From positions 1-64,000 of the forward strand of contig NZ_CP099993.1 in assembly GCF_024138125.1 (NCBI RefSeq): DNA of 64,000 nucleotides, written 5' to 3'. Origin of the DNA: Halorussus salilacus (GTDB lineage Archaea > Halobacteriota > Halobacteria > Halobacteriales > Haladaptataceae). Below, one piece after another: positions 8,704 to 16,512 of the stretch. Within the stretch, counting starts at the first letter, position 1. Every line of letters starts with the position of its first letter. Below the pieces are notes generated by a model. It worked only from the letters and a program-made list of their open reading frames with translations. It did not search any database and was not told where the DNA came from. The position numbers and the translations under genes were made by a program.

Positions 8704-9048
8704 ATGGTCGGACTCTCGGACTTGGGACGGCTCGATTGGAAACAGCGACTCGCCATCGGAGCAGTCCTCGTCCTCGTCACGGACGTGATGGTCGCGGCGC
8801 AGGTCAAGTTCGGTTGGCACGATAGACTGGAACTCTTCTGGATCGGCGGCCACCTCCACTTAGCCGCGTGGGCGTTCCTCGGAACGGCGTTCCTACCGCC
8901 AGTCGTAGCTCGAATGGACACCGACGACTGGTACGAGGTTTCTACGGTGAAACAGTTGGGGATTCTCTCGGTGGCCGGAGTCGGCGCGCTGGTGCTGTGG
9001 TTCGCCATCTCGTTCGTGACCGGTGCTGTACTCGATCTCGCCTTCTGA
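8704..9048 (+). CDS. Small membrane protein, unknown function
   Basis: This 114-residue protein has three predicted hydrophobic segments: AIGAVLVLVTDVMVAA (about 18-33), the His-rich LFWIGGHLHLAAWAFLGTAFLPPVVA (about 44-69) and ILSVAGVGALVLWFAISFVTGAVL (about 87-110). A short acidic loop lies between the last two. I do not recognise a family. An upstream in-frame ATG would add 29 residues but would lie before the promoter box. It is divergent from arfA, with 150 bases between them that hold promoters for both. Confidence 0.7.
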   Translation: MVGLSDLGRLDWKQRLAIGAVLVLVTDVMVAAQVKFGWHDRLELFWIGGHLHLAAWAFLGTAFLPPVVARMDTDDWYEVSTVKQLGILSVAGVGALVLWFAISFVTGAVLDLAF

Positions 9049-9126
9049 CCACTGCTGCGGACGGTCGAAGGACCGCCGAATTCCATTCCGAGGGATTCAA
9101 ACCCCCCTCAGCCCTGTACCCTTCCA

Positions 9127-9933
9127 ATGACAATCCCCTCCTTCGTCGTCGGCATCGCCGGTGGGACCGGGGCCGGGAAGACGACGGTCGCCCGCGAGAT
9201 CACCGAGGAGGTCGAGGACTCGGTCACGCGCATCCCGATGGACAACTACTACGAGGACCTCTCGCACATGGACTTCGAGGAGCGGGCGGAGGTCAACTAC
9301 GACCACCCCTCGGCGTTCGAGTGGGGTCTCCTGCGCGAGCACATGGACACCCTGCTGTCGGGCCAGCCCATCGAGATGCCCCAGTACGACTTCTCGATAC
9401 ACAATCGAAAGGACGAGACCCGGACCGTCGAGCCGACCGACGTCATCGTGCTGGAGGGCATCTTCGCGCTCTACGACGAGGAACTGAACGAGATGCTCGA
9501 CCTCCGGGTGTACGTCGAGACCGACGCCGACGTGCGCATCCTCCGGCGCATCGAGCGCGACGTGGTCGAGCGCGAGCGCGACCTGGAGGGCGTCATCGAC
9601 CAGTACCTCTCGACGGTCAAGCCGATGCACGAGCAGTTCGTCGCGCCCACCAAGAAGCGCGCCGACATCATCATCCCCGAGGGGGCCAACGCGGTCGCGG
9701 TCGGCCTGCTGGAGGAGAAGGTCCGCGCCGAGACCTACACCGACTCGGGGTCGGCGTGGCGACTCGGCGACGAGGGCGTCGAACGCGAGCAGCGGGGCCG
9801 CTACGCGATGACCGACGCGAGCACGGGCGTCACGAATCCCGGCGGGGAGGGCGGAGAGGACAGAGAGGGCGAAAAGAGCGGCGGAGACGGAGAGAACGGG
9901 GAGAACGGTCGGTTCGGCGAGTCGTTCGACTGA
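9127..9933 (+). CDS. udk: Uridine kinase / phosphoribulokinase family protein
   Basis: It likely phosphorylates uridine and cytidine with ATP or GTP in pyrimidine salvage. The P-loop GIAGGTGAGKTTVA is at residues 9-22. The substrate region IPMDNYYEDLSHMDFEERAEVNYDHPSAFEW and the acceptor-binding DVIVLEGIFALYDEEL follow, then the lid arginines RRIERDVVERERD. The core ends near residue 205. The remaining 60 residues are low-complexity Gly/Glu/Asp (GGEGGEDREGEKSGGDGENG), an acidic tail absent from bacterial Udk. Relatives include phosphoribulokinase, so the substrate is inferred. It is convergent with the next gene, with one base between the stops. Confidence 0.88.
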   Translation: MTIPSFVVGIAGGTGAGKTTVAREITEEVEDSVTRIPMDNYYEDLSHMDFEERAEVNYDHPSAFEWGLLREHMDTLLSGQPIEMPQYDFSIHNRKDETRTVEPTDVIVLEGIFALYDEELNEMLDLRVYVETDADVRILRRIERDVVERERDLEGVIDQYLSTVKPMHEQFVAPTKKRADIIIPEGANAVAVGLLEEKVRAETYTDSGSAWRLGDEGVEREQRGRYAMTDASTGVTNPGGEGGEDREGEKSGGDGENGENGRFGESFD

Positions 9934-9934
9934 C

Positions 9935-10255
9935 TCAGGCGCTCTTCTTCTCGGGGTTCTCGCCCTTCGGGTGGTAGTCCCAGAAGCCGCCAGCGCGCAT
10001 CCCGCGCCCGACCGCCTTGTGGAAGTCGACGATGTCCTCGAACTCGTCCTGGTCGACGTACTCGAAGATGTCGGCGACGCTCACGACGCGCTGGTAGTTG
10101 ATGCGCACCGGCTCGTCGGCGTGTTCCTCGACGAACTCCTCCCTCGCGAGCGGGAAGTCCTCCTCCTCGTCGAGTTTCTTGGCGAGGACCGCCATGCCGT
10201 ACTTGCGCCCGCCTTCGCTTCCCTCTTCGCCGTCGGGGTCGTGGGGCCAGTCCAT
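9935..10255 (-). CDS. Small conserved haloarchaeal protein (DUF5785-like)
   Basis: This acidic protein of 106 residues starts MDWPHDPDGEEGSEGGRKYG. The body is rich in Glu and Asp (KKLDEEEDFPLAREEFVEEHADEPVR) and ends in a basic Lys tail (KGENPEKKSA). I recall this start as a conserved haloarchaeal family of unknown function, DUF5785; the name is from memory. The ATG at 10255 is chosen over one at 10282 because homology-like sequence begins there. No catalytic motif or membrane segment is visible. Confidence 0.8.
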   Translation of the reverse strand: MDWPHDPDGEEGSEGGRKYGMAVLAKKLDEEEDFPLAREEFVEEHADEPVRINYQRVVSVADIFEYVDQDEFEDIVDFHKAVGRGMRAGGFWDYHPKGENPEKKSA

Positions 10256-10307
10256 ACTCGATTCGTCGGTCAGGGGTCCCAAAAGGGTTTCTCTCTCGTC
10301 GTTTCGC

Positions 10308-10338
10308 CGCGCGGCGTTCCGGTGTGGAACGCCGCGCG
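10308..10338. repeat. GC hairpin between two divergent genes
   Basis: Arms of 13 bases (CGCGCGGCGTTCC and its complement) flank the loop GGTGT. The hairpin lies upstream of both neighbouring genes, so it is not a 3' terminator. It could be part of the promoter region of either. Confidence 0.5.
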
Positions 10339-10404
10339 CCGCTCGATGTCATCCACTCGCACACCGTCGAAAACTGTTTTCGGCCGGGTGTCCCATCGCA
10401 CGGT

Positions 10405-10839
10405 ATGACGACGACCCGAGACCTCACCCCCGACGACGCCCCGGAACTGACCGCCCTCTACGAGGAGTACGAGTGGTGGGCCGACCGCGACGAAGCCACC
10501 GTCCGCGAGGCGCTGGCCGACACGGAGGTCGCGGTCGGCGTCGAGGACGACGGCGACCTCGTGGCGTCGGCGCGCGTCCTGACCGATTACCGGTACTACG
10601 CCACCGTCTACGACGTCATCGTCGCGGCCGACCGCCGCGGCGAGGGGTTCGGCGAGGAGCTCGTGGACGCGCTCGTTGAGCATCCGGATTTGCAGGCGCT
10701 TCCGGGCCTCTCGCTACTCTGCCGGGAGGGGCTGGTCCCCTTCTACGAGTCGGTCGGCTTCGAACTGTTCGGTCCGGAGTTCGAAGTTCCGGAGGGCGGC
10801 GAAGAGGAGCTAGTGAGGATGGTGTACAAGCACGAATGA
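10405..10839 (+). CDS. GNAT family N-acetyltransferase
   Basis: The 144-residue protein has the GNAT fold. An N-terminal LTPDDAPELTALYEEYEWW is followed by a central strand with YDVIVAADRRGEGFGEELV, where R-x2-G-x-G is the acetyl-CoA pyrophosphate loop. The C-terminus LCREGLVPFYESVGFELFG is typical of the family. Acceptor unknown; it could acetylate a small molecule or a protein amine. It starts at the ATG at 10405 and stands alone next to tRNA-Ser. Confidence 0.85.
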   Translation: MTTTRDLTPDDAPELTALYEEYEWWADRDEATVREALADTEVAVGVEDDGDLVASARVLTDYRYYATVYDVIVAADRRGEGFGEELVDALVEHPDLQALPGLSLLCREGLVPFYESVGFELFGPEFEVPEGGEEELVRMVYKHE

Positions 10840-10881
10840 AGCGAACAGACCGACTGCTCACGGTTCGTCCGTCGGAGAATG

Positions 10882-10964
10882 CGGTGGGAATGGGATTTGA
10901 ACCCATGAGGCATGACGCCACCTGCTTTCAAGGCAGGCGCAATAGGCCGCTCTGCCATCCCACC
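10882..10964 (-). tRNA. tRNA-Ser (anticodon UGA)
   Basis: On the minus strand the acceptor stem GGTGGGA pairs fully with TCCCACC, followed by discriminator G as expected for archaeal serine tRNA. The anticodon arm CCTGC-CTTGAAA-GCAGG gives anticodon TGA. A long variable arm (type II) follows, then the T arm ATGGG-TTCAAAT-CCCAT. CCA is not encoded. It reads UCA serine codons. Confidence 0.95.
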
Positions 10965-11410
10965 CTCAGTGGCCTTCATCACCCCGAGACCGTGACGCGA
11001 TTTCACAGCTTCGAACCGTGAATCCATGACGGCGACTCAATCCATCGAAGCTCGCTTGAACGAACCCGGAACGGTCTAAATCGCCACCATCGGGGTGTAT
11101 TGCCATGTCTGCGTGCGAGAAAGTTGAAGGTATCGTTCTCATCTCGGCGCGTGACGTCCTGCGGGGCGGGAGCATCACACCCGGAAGGTATCGAGAACCG
11201 GAGAGTTGGGGCTAACGGCGGTTGTTTCTAATCGTGGAGCGACCGAAGCGCGACCGCCTCGCACGTATCCGAACGCTGGTCCGACCGCCGTACCCACCAT
11301 TTGTAGTGCTTGCCAGACTACGTTCGCCCGCCCCGTCGAATGCTCCCCGGGCGACGAGACCGGTTCCCGGGACGGACAACGCTTTCACGGCGGCCCGACC
11401 ACTCCTGCGT
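10965..11410. other. 446-base gap without a clear gene
   Basis: This gap lies between tRNA-Ser and the next coding start and must carry the tRNA promoter. A 36-codon ORF (11105-11215, plus strand, starting MSACEKVEGIVLISA) is present but has no ribosome site or family support, so I do not call it. The in-frame extension of the downstream hydrolase to 11222 is not protein-like. Confidence 0.4.
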
Positions 11411-12241
11411 ATGCACCAATGGAAACGGGGTGTGGCGGTCGCGCTCGCGGTCCTGCTGATCGCGGTGAGTGGTGTGGCCGTCTATTTTTCGTTTCCCCAA
11501 CAGGGACACACGTCGTCGGTCCGATCGGTCCAAGACGACCCGCGGATTTCGGTCTCGTCAGCGGATGGTGTGGGAGTGCTCTCGCCGACAGAGACGAACT
11601 CGACCACGGGACTCGTGTTCTATCCCGGCGCGCGCGTCGCTCCGGACGCCTACTATCGCGCGCTCGCACCGCTGGTGACGCGGGCGAACGTCACCGTGTT
11701 CGTCCCGACGATGCCCCTCAACGTAGCACTCCTCGACCCCGATGCCGCCGAGTCGATACGGACCAGCCATCCCCACATTCGAACGTGGGCCGTCGGCGGG
11801 CACTCGCTCGGCGGTGTCGCGGCCTGTCAGTACACCGACTCCAACCCGGGCGACGTTCGGGGACTCGTCCTGTTGGCCTCCTACTGCAACGGCGACGTGA
11901 GCGACCAGTCGCTGGCGGTTCTCAGCGTCACCGGGAGTGCGGATACCGTCCTCGACCGCGAGAACTACCGTGCAGGCCGAACTCGCCTCCCGCCGAACGC
12001 GACGTTCCACGAAATCAGGGGGATGAACCACACGCAGTTCGGGTCGTATCGTGGCCAACGGGGGGATTCGCGTGCGCCGCTTTCGTACGACGAGGCGCAT
12101 CGGCGACTCGCCGAAGTCCTCGTCTCTTGGGCGCGAGACCACCTCGATAGCGGGCAGTCGCGGAGCATCGGCGGAGACGGGAAGGACGGGCCTCTGCAAC
12201 CCATCCCCCGAGAGTCGTGGACGCTGGCGGCGAACCGGTGA
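11411..12241 (+). CDS. Exported or membrane-anchored alpha/beta hydrolase
   Basis: The N-terminus is a signal anchor (residues 5-27, VAVALAVLLIAVSGVAVYFSF). The body contains the hydrolase elbow GGHSLGG (nucleophile Ser) near residue 135, LVLLASYCNGD, an acid region VTGSADTVLDREN, and the His motif GMNHTQFGSY. This resembles the alpha/beta hydrolase fold-5 group of small esterases. It probably works on the outer face of the membrane. The chosen ATG at 11411 begins the hydrophobic segment directly. The C-terminal 30 residues are polar and unordered. Confidence 0.85.
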   Translation: MHQWKRGVAVALAVLLIAVSGVAVYFSFPQQGHTSSVRSVQDDPRISVSSADGVGVLSPTETNSTTGLVFYPGARVAPDAYYRALAPLVTRANVTVFVPTMPLNVALLDPDAAESIRTSHPHIRTWAVGGHSLGGVAACQYTDSNPGDVRGLVLLASYCNGDVSDQSLAVLSVTGSADTVLDRENYRAGRTRLPPNATFHEIRGMNHTQFGSYRGQRGDSRAPLSYDEAHRRLAEVLVSWARDHLDSGQSRSIGGDGKDGPLQPIPRESWTLAANR

Positions 12242-12247
12242 GACTGT

Positions 12248-13006
12248 CTACTCCCGGACCAGTTCCGGGCCGTCTTCCCCCTCGACCACGCGAAGCCCCC
12301 ACTCGCGGAGCAGGCTCGCGGTGTGCTCGGGCACGATTCGGCCCGCTCTGGCCCGGGCGTTCAGGACCGGGACCAGCGACAGCAGGTCCGCGCCGGTCCG
12401 GACCTCGGCCATCGACGGGAGGAACTCGACCTCGTGGCCCGCGTCGACGGCGCGAGTCGTCAGCGTCTCGACCGCCGGGGCGGCGTAGGCGTCCTCGAAG
12501 TCGAGTTCCGCGGTGGTGAACCCCGCGAAGTACGCCCCGCCGCGCTCGCTCGGGCCGACGACGACCTCGTTGCGCCGGAGCTTCATCGCGGCGCTGTCTA
12601 CCTCCTTTCGCGTCAGGGTCGGCGCGGTGCCCGGGACGACCGCCGCCGACCGGACCCCCTCGCGTTCGAGCAGGTGGGTTACGGTGTTGCCCGCGCGCGC
12701 TGAGAAGGTCGAGCCGACCTGCACCTCGAACCGGGCGTCGTCGGGGTCGTCGAGCGCGTCGGCCGCGAGCGCCCGGACCTCGGCCTCCGCGCTCCGGTCG
12801 CCCTCGTGCTCGGGCGCGATGAGGTCGTCGGGCCGGTAGTTGATCAGGAGTTCGCCCCCGCTGCGCTCGACCGCGGCGAGGGTGTCCTTCAGCGCGGCGG
12901 CGTAGAGGTCGGCCGCCTCCCGCTCGGAGACCGGCGACGACTCGGGTAGCTCCGGGAGTGCGAGTCCGGGACGGGGCGGGTCGGCGAAGACCGCGAGAAC
13001 TGTCAT
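12248..13006 (-). CDS. DUF2064-type GT-A fold glycosyltransferase-like protein
   Basis: This 252-residue protein begins MTVLAVFADPPRPG, as in the DUF2064 / GT-A superfamily proteins that resemble nucleotidyl- and glycosyl-transferases. Typical elements are the central TFSARAGNTVTHLLEREGVRSAAVVPGTAPTL and the GPSERGGAYFAGF motif (usually GPAxDGGYYLxG). The metal-binding Asp of DGG is replaced here by ERGG, so activity is uncertain. It is convergent with the preceding hydrolase, six bases apart. Function unknown; it may handle nucleotide sugars. Confidence 0.75.
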   Translation of the reverse strand: MTVLAVFADPPRPGLALPELPESSPVSEREAADLYAAALKDTLAAVERSGGELLINYRPDDLIAPEHEGDRSAEAEVRALAADALDDPDDARFEVQVGSTFSARAGNTVTHLLEREGVRSAAVVPGTAPTLTRKEVDSAAMKLRRNEVVVGPSERGGAYFAGFTTAELDFEDAYAAPAVETLTTRAVDAGHEVEFLPSMAEVRTGADLLSLVPVLNARARAGRIVPEHTASLLREWGLRVVEGEDGPELVRE

Positions 13007-13118
13007 GCCCTGACTTCCGTCTTCCGCGGCCTTGAAAGTCGCCATTCGGTCGCGACCCCGCGGGGCGGGCGAACTCGGCGAGCCCACCTTTTTGTCGCTC
13101 GACGCCGTCGCTCCGAGC

Positions 13119-13319
13119 ATGGACTGGTGGAAACCCCTCGCCGCCCTGACCGTGGCCTGCGTTGCGTTCGTCGCGGTCGGCGGGACGGTCCGACTCGTTC
13201 GCGCCGCCGTCACGAGTCCGGCGGCCCTCGCGGTGGCCGCCATGCTCGTCTTCGCGGTGCTCGCGGTGACCCAGTGGGGCGCGCGCCCCCCGCGGTGGCT
13301 CTCGACGCCGTACTGGTGA
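13119..13319 (+). CDS. Small two-helix membrane protein
   Basis: The 66-residue protein has two hydrophobic helices (about 7-28 and 33-50) joined by a short Arg-containing turn, and a cytoplasmic-type tail WGARPPRWLSTPYW. No family is recognised. The ATG at 13119 follows a T-rich stretch (CTTTTTGTC) about 25 bases upstream, a possible TATA element. Its stop abuts the convergent glycosylase stop with no gap. Confidence 0.65.
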   Translation: MDWWKPLAALTVACVAFVAVGGTVRLVRAAVTSPAALAVAAMLVFAVLAVTQWGARPPRWLSTPYW

Positions 13320-13952
13320 CTATCGCCCCCGCCGACCCTTCGTCTGGCGGTAGTCTCGGTCCATCAGCCCGAGGAAGTGGTCGAGGAACGCCTCCCTGCG
13401 CTCGTCGGACATCGTCTCGGGGTCGGCCATCGGCACGAGTTCGAACCCCCGGCCCCGAATCGTGGTCGCGTGGACCTCGTCAATCTCGAACTCCTCGGCG
13501 GATGCGGTGGTGTACTCGGCCGCTATCTCGCGGAGCGCGCGCTCGCCCACCGGAACCAGAATCTCGGGGTTTATCATCCGTATCTCGGCGTTGAGGTAGG
13601 GTTCGCAGGTGGCGACCTCCCCGTCGGTGGGCGACCGCTCGGGATGGCGACACCGCGCGAGGTAGGTCACGAAGGCGTTTTCCAGTTCGGGTCGGTCGTC
13701 GCTCGGTAGCGACTCGTTGAGCCCGAGCCGACCCAGCACGTCCTGAAACTGCTCGCCGCGCTCGTCACCCGTGAACGGTACGCCCGTCTGGTCGGCCCCC
13801 TCGGTCGGGGCCTCGCCGACGAACAGGAAGTCCGCGCCCACGTCGCCGTAACCGTGGACGACGCGCTGGCGGGTCTCGCACAGCGCCGGGCAGTTCCGGC
13901 AGTCGGCGTCCATGCCGAAGGGGTTCGCGCGGGTCCGCTGGTTGGCGTCCAT
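13320..13952 (-). CDS. Uracil-DNA glycosylase, family 4 (iron-sulfur type)
   Basis: It removes uracil from DNA, starting base-excision repair of deaminated cytosine. The protein has 210 residues, near family length. The GEAPTEGADQTGVPFTG motif is the family's water-activating and uracil-binding loop. The four cluster cysteines can be placed: CRNC near residue 18, and C-x15-C in ARCRHPERSPTDGEVATC. The second motif region, PVGERALREIAAEY, follows. Leu/His of the C-terminal motif II is less clear. It has its own ATG at 13952 and no operon partner. Confidence 0.88.
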   Translation of the reverse strand: MDANQRTRANPFGMDADCRNCPALCETRQRVVHGYGDVGADFLFVGEAPTEGADQTGVPFTGDERGEQFQDVLGRLGLNESLPSDDRPELENAFVTYLARCRHPERSPTDGEVATCEPYLNAEIRMINPEILVPVGERALREIAAEYTTASAEEFEIDEVHATTIRGRGFELVPMADPETMSDERREAFLDHFLGLMDRDYRQTKGRRGR

Positions 13953-14011
13953 CGTCGGTACCGTGGGTCTCGCCCGGTAAAAACCGGTCGGAGCGCGCCG
14001 GAGTCCTCGGC

Positions 14012-14497
14012 CTACCCGCGAGCGGCCAGATAGGTCACCGCCAGTTCGTGGAGCCGGGGATGTGGCATCGCGTGGGGCCGGGCCGCGTGGACGACGCCGA
14101 GCGCGTCGCGGAACGCAAGCGACTCCTCGGCGGCGAGCGTCGCCGCGACGACCGCGGCGCTCCGCGAGATTCCGGCCCGACAGTGTATCAGCACCGACCC
14201 GTCCCGTCGCACGAGTCGGCGGGCGGCGTCGACCGCCGACTCGAACGCGGTCCAGTCGGCGTCGTCGCCGTCCACCAGCGGCCGGTGGTGGGTCGTCAGC
14301 CCCCGCTCGCCGCGGCTCACCGACAGGACGTACTCGAAGCGCCGGTCGTGGGCCCCGGGGTCGGCCGCCGGTCCGTTCCCGAGGTGGAGGTCGCGGTCGC
14401 CGATTCGCCGGACGACCGGCCGGTCGGCGACGTGGCCGAACGGCCGGACGAACACCTCGGGCGAGTCGGCGTCTCCGGGCGTCTCGTCGGCGTTCAC
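14012..14497 (-). CDS. Dual-specificity protein phosphatase-like protein
   Basis: The active-site loop HCRAGISRS matches H-C-x5-R-S of cysteine-based tyrosine/dual-specificity phosphatases, near residue 115. The general acid Asp is probably in the preceding loop (LVDGDDADW). The GTG at 14497, after GAGGGA, gives 161 residues. A longer frame to 14551 exists, but that start lies inside the insertion sequence and is an artefact of it. Before the insertion it followed the RecA/KaiC-like gene by about 25 bases, so the two were probably one operon. Substrate unknown. Confidence 0.75.
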   Translation of the reverse strand: MNADETPGDADSPEVFVRPFGHVADRPVVRRIGDRDLHLGNGPAADPGAHDRRFEYVLSVSRGERGLTTHHRPLVDGDDADWTAFESAVDAARRLVRRDGSVLIHCRAGISRSAAVVAATLAAEESLAFRDALGVVHAARPHAMPHPRLHELAVTYLAARG

Positions 14498-14546
14498 GTC
14501 CCTCGAATCCGGTCGATGGATACTAACGCTTGCGGTCCGATTCGTC

Positions 14547-15243
14547 GGCACTGTTCAGATAAGCGTTGAAGGATGAGGCGGTCGAATTCGTAGTGGTCTA
14601 TGCCAGAATTCAGCCGCCTCAACGAATGTAGCGACTGGATCGAGTTAGAGTTTGTGGAGCGAGAAGCGACACCGGAGCCGCTGATGAAGCTCAGTATCCA
14701 CCTGCATGCGGCCGGATTATCACTCTCGGATACTGTTTCTATCTTAGAGAAGTTCGGTGTCAAACGGTGTCGCTCCACTATCCACAATTGGGTGCAGAAA
14801 GCCGATCTACAGCCGACTGACGGCAAAAGCCCGAATCACGTTGCGGTCGATGAAACGGTGATTCAACTCAACAATCAACGCTACTGGCTGTACGCCGCCG
14901 TCGATCCCGAAACTAACGAATTCCTCCACGTCAAGCTCTATCCGACACGAACTATCGTTGTGACGAAGCAGTTTCTCACCGAATTGCAAGAGAAACACCG
15001 CGTCGGTGACGCGGTGTTTCTCGTCGATGGCGCACCGTGGTTACAGGCCGCACTCTTCGAGAAAAACCTCCGATTTCAGTATGTTCGCCACGGAAATCGG
15101 AACAGCGTCGAACGTGTTTTCAAAGAACTAAAACGCCGAACCAAACAATTCGCCAATCATTTCCGCCACGCGACCCACCGCTCCGCCGAAAATTGGTTGC
15201 AAACCTTCGCCTTCGCATGGAATCAGCTAATCTGAACAATGCC
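14547..15243 (+). mobile_element. Intact IS6-family insertion sequence, 697 bp
   Basis: The ends are 18-base inverted repeats with 16 matches (GGCACTGTTCAGATAAGC at 14547-14564; GGCATTGTTCAGATTAGC reading in from 15243). A direct repeat CGATTCGTC is found on both sides (14538-14546 and 15244-15252), matching the 8-base target duplication of the family plus one base. One transposase gene fills the element. Intact ends, gene and duplication all point to a recent insertion. Size and transposase suit the small haloarchaeal ISH14/ISH15-like group; the exact name needs ISfinder. Confidence 0.93.
14600..15235 (+). CDS. IS6-family transposase
   Basis: This 211-residue DDE transposase has an N-terminal helix-turn-helix part (SLSDTVSILEKFGVKRCRSTIHNWVQK). 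The catalytic core has D in HVAVDETVIQ, D in VFLVDGAPW and E in NSVERVFKELKRRTK. Length and spacing are those of the IS6 family. The stop codon lies within the right inverted repeat. The base composition is clearly lower in GC than the flanks, as expected for a mobile gene. Confidence 0.95.
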   Translation: MPEFSRLNECSDWIELEFVEREATPEPLMKLSIHLHAAGLSLSDTVSILEKFGVKRCRSTIHNWVQKADLQPTDGKSPNHVAVDETVIQLNNQRYWLYAAVDPETNEFLHVKLYPTRTIVVTKQFLTELQEKHRVGDAVFLVDGAPWLQAALFEKNLRFQYVRHGNRNSVERVFKELKRRTKQFANHFRHATHRSAENWLQTFAFAWNQLI

Positions 15244-15828
15244 CGATTCGTCGTTCACCTCGTCGTCGGGGTCGACGCACTCGACAACGGTGTCGAACAG
15301 CGCCCCGACCGCTCGAACCGCCGCGCGGTCGCAGGCCGAGGGAGTCAGGGGGAAGTAGCCCGCCGCGTCGCGCTCGCCGAGCAGTCGGAACGCCGCGGAG
15401 AGGAACTCCGTCGCGGCGTCGACGCCCGCCCGGGCGAGCAGCGCGGTCACCGAGTCGACGTACGCCACCGTCCGACCGCGGGCGGGCCACGCGTCGAGGT
15501 AGCTCGCCATCGCGTCGCGTACCGCCGCGAGGTCGCTCGGGTCGGGGACGCCCGAGACGACCGGTCCGGCCGCGGGCGCGGCGACCGCGCCCGCGGAGCG
15601 CATCGTGCTACCCACTTCCACGACGCCCACGTCGCGCGGCTGTCGGTCGGCCCGCTCGCGCCACGCCCCGAAGAGCCGGTCCGAGTCGCCGAACGTGACC
15701 GCGAGCACGGCGTCGGGGTCGGCGGCTACCGCGAGGTCGAGCGGCGTCGGGTCGTCGGTCGACGACCGAACGACGAGGACGTGCGGGTCGCCGCCGACGC
15801 GCGTCCGGACCAGTTTCGTGTTCGGCAC
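15223..15828 (-). CDS. Haloarchaeal RecA/KaiC-like protein (DUF7504-like), C-terminus altered by the insertion
   Basis: The protein has features of a degenerate RecA/KaiC fold: a start like MPNTKLVRTRVGGDPHVLVVRS, a central DVGVVEVG strand and a RTVAYVDSVTALLARAG strand-helix, but no Walker A. Such proteins are often linked to haloarchaeal signalling genes. The insertion sequence enters five codons before the original stop. Removing it and one target repeat restores ...NDESDRKR and TAG at 14523-14525; now it reads ...NDESGIVQIS. It is 12 bases after the HalOD1 gene on the same strand. DUF7504 is from memory. Confidence 0.72.
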   Translation of the reverse strand: MPNTKLVRTRVGGDPHVLVVRSSTDDPTPLDLAVAADPDAVLAVTFGDSDRLFGAWRERADRQPRDVGVVEVGSTMRSAGAVAAPAAGPVVSGVPDPSDLAAVRDAMASYLDAWPARGRTVAYVDSVTALLARAGVDAATEFLSAAFRLLGERDAAGYFPLTPSACDRAAVRAVGALFDTVVECVDPDDEVNDESGIVQIS

Positions 15829-15840
15829 GGCTCGTCTCCC

Positions 15841-16173
15841 CTACGAGTCGGCTACCGAGCGGTTACTGATTCTGATGCGACCGTCGCTCCAGACCACGAC
15901 CGCGAGGTCGCACACCTCGAAGCTCACGCTCGCTTGACCCTCGGCGTCGGTGAACAGACTGTCGAGCGCGTCCGGGTCGATTCGCTCGCCCAGCGGAACG
16001 ACGGTCCGGGTCGGGTCGATGCCCGCGATTTCGGCCACGACCTCGATGATCGTCTCGCTGAGCGCCAGCGGGCCGTCGGGGTCGTGGCGTGCGCGATAGA
16101 CCCCCGACCGTTCGCACGCTTCGGTCAGTTCCGCCCCCTCGTCGGCTCCGTTGCCCCCGTAGCTCTTTGACAT
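15841..16173 (-). CDS. HalOD1 (halobacterial output domain 1) protein
   Basis: The 110-residue protein consists almost wholly of one HalOD1 domain: ALSETIIEVVAEIAGIDPTRTVVPLGERIDPDALDSLF, then ASVSFEVCDLAVVVWSDGRIRIS. This domain is found in haloarchaeal signal proteins as a presumed output module of unknown biochemical role. It is the first gene of a minus-strand set with the RecA/KaiC-like protein and, before the insertion, the phosphatase. AT-rich DNA upstream (about 16210-16250) is a probable promoter. Confidence 0.85.
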   Translation of the reverse strand: MSKSYGGNGADEGAELTEACERSGVYRARHDPDGPLALSETIIEVVAEIAGIDPTRTVVPLGERIDPDALDSLFTDAEGQASVSFEVCDLAVVVWSDGRIRISNRSVADS

Positions 16174-16512
16174 GAGTTCCCAACCTCGTGTGACGTTACG
16201 TCTTCATCAGGAATAAATTTGTGCATAATATTTCTGTAAATAATTGGGTTGTGGGTGTTTGGACACGGCTGTGTGACCGCCGAGAGAAGGCCCTCGTAAT
16301 CGCCGGGAGGACGCTCGGCGGCGCCCTCCCGGTTCGAATCCGCGGATAAGTGAGACCTACTCCGATAGCTCCGTACCGCGTCGTTCGGTAAAGTCCGGTT
16401 GCCCGACTCCAACGAGCGGTGTCGAGAGCGAACTCCCCGTTACGAAAGGTTCAACCTCGCAACGATGGGTCCCCTTTACCTCTCTCGCGGGACTCGATTC
16501 GCTGGGGGTTTC
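16174..16512. other. Divergent promoter region, 339 bases
   Basis: This gap separates the HalOD1 gene (minus) from the copper protein (plus). An AT-rich block (AATAAATTTGTGCATAATATTTCTG, around 16210-16235) is the likely TATA area of the HalOD1 gene. An imperfect GC hairpin and a GGTTCGAATCC string near 16330 look like a tRNA T arm, but no acceptor or anticodon stem can be built. No gene seen. Confidence 0.4.

Noticed and set aside
11105-11215. 36-codon ORF after tRNA-Ser
   Set aside because: No ribosome site and no recognisable protein pattern.
14498-14551. N-terminal extension of the phosphatase
   Set aside because: The start codon lies in the insertion sequence and part of the extension is the target repeat; it is not native.
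14547-15243. Idea of a larger mobile island around the insertion sequence
   Set aside because: Flanking genes have normal composition and no integrase, phage or plasmid genes are nearby; the element is a simple insertion.
16310-16360. tRNA-like T-arm string GGTTCGAATCC
   Set aside because: No acceptor stem, anticodon arm or D arm can be paired around it.
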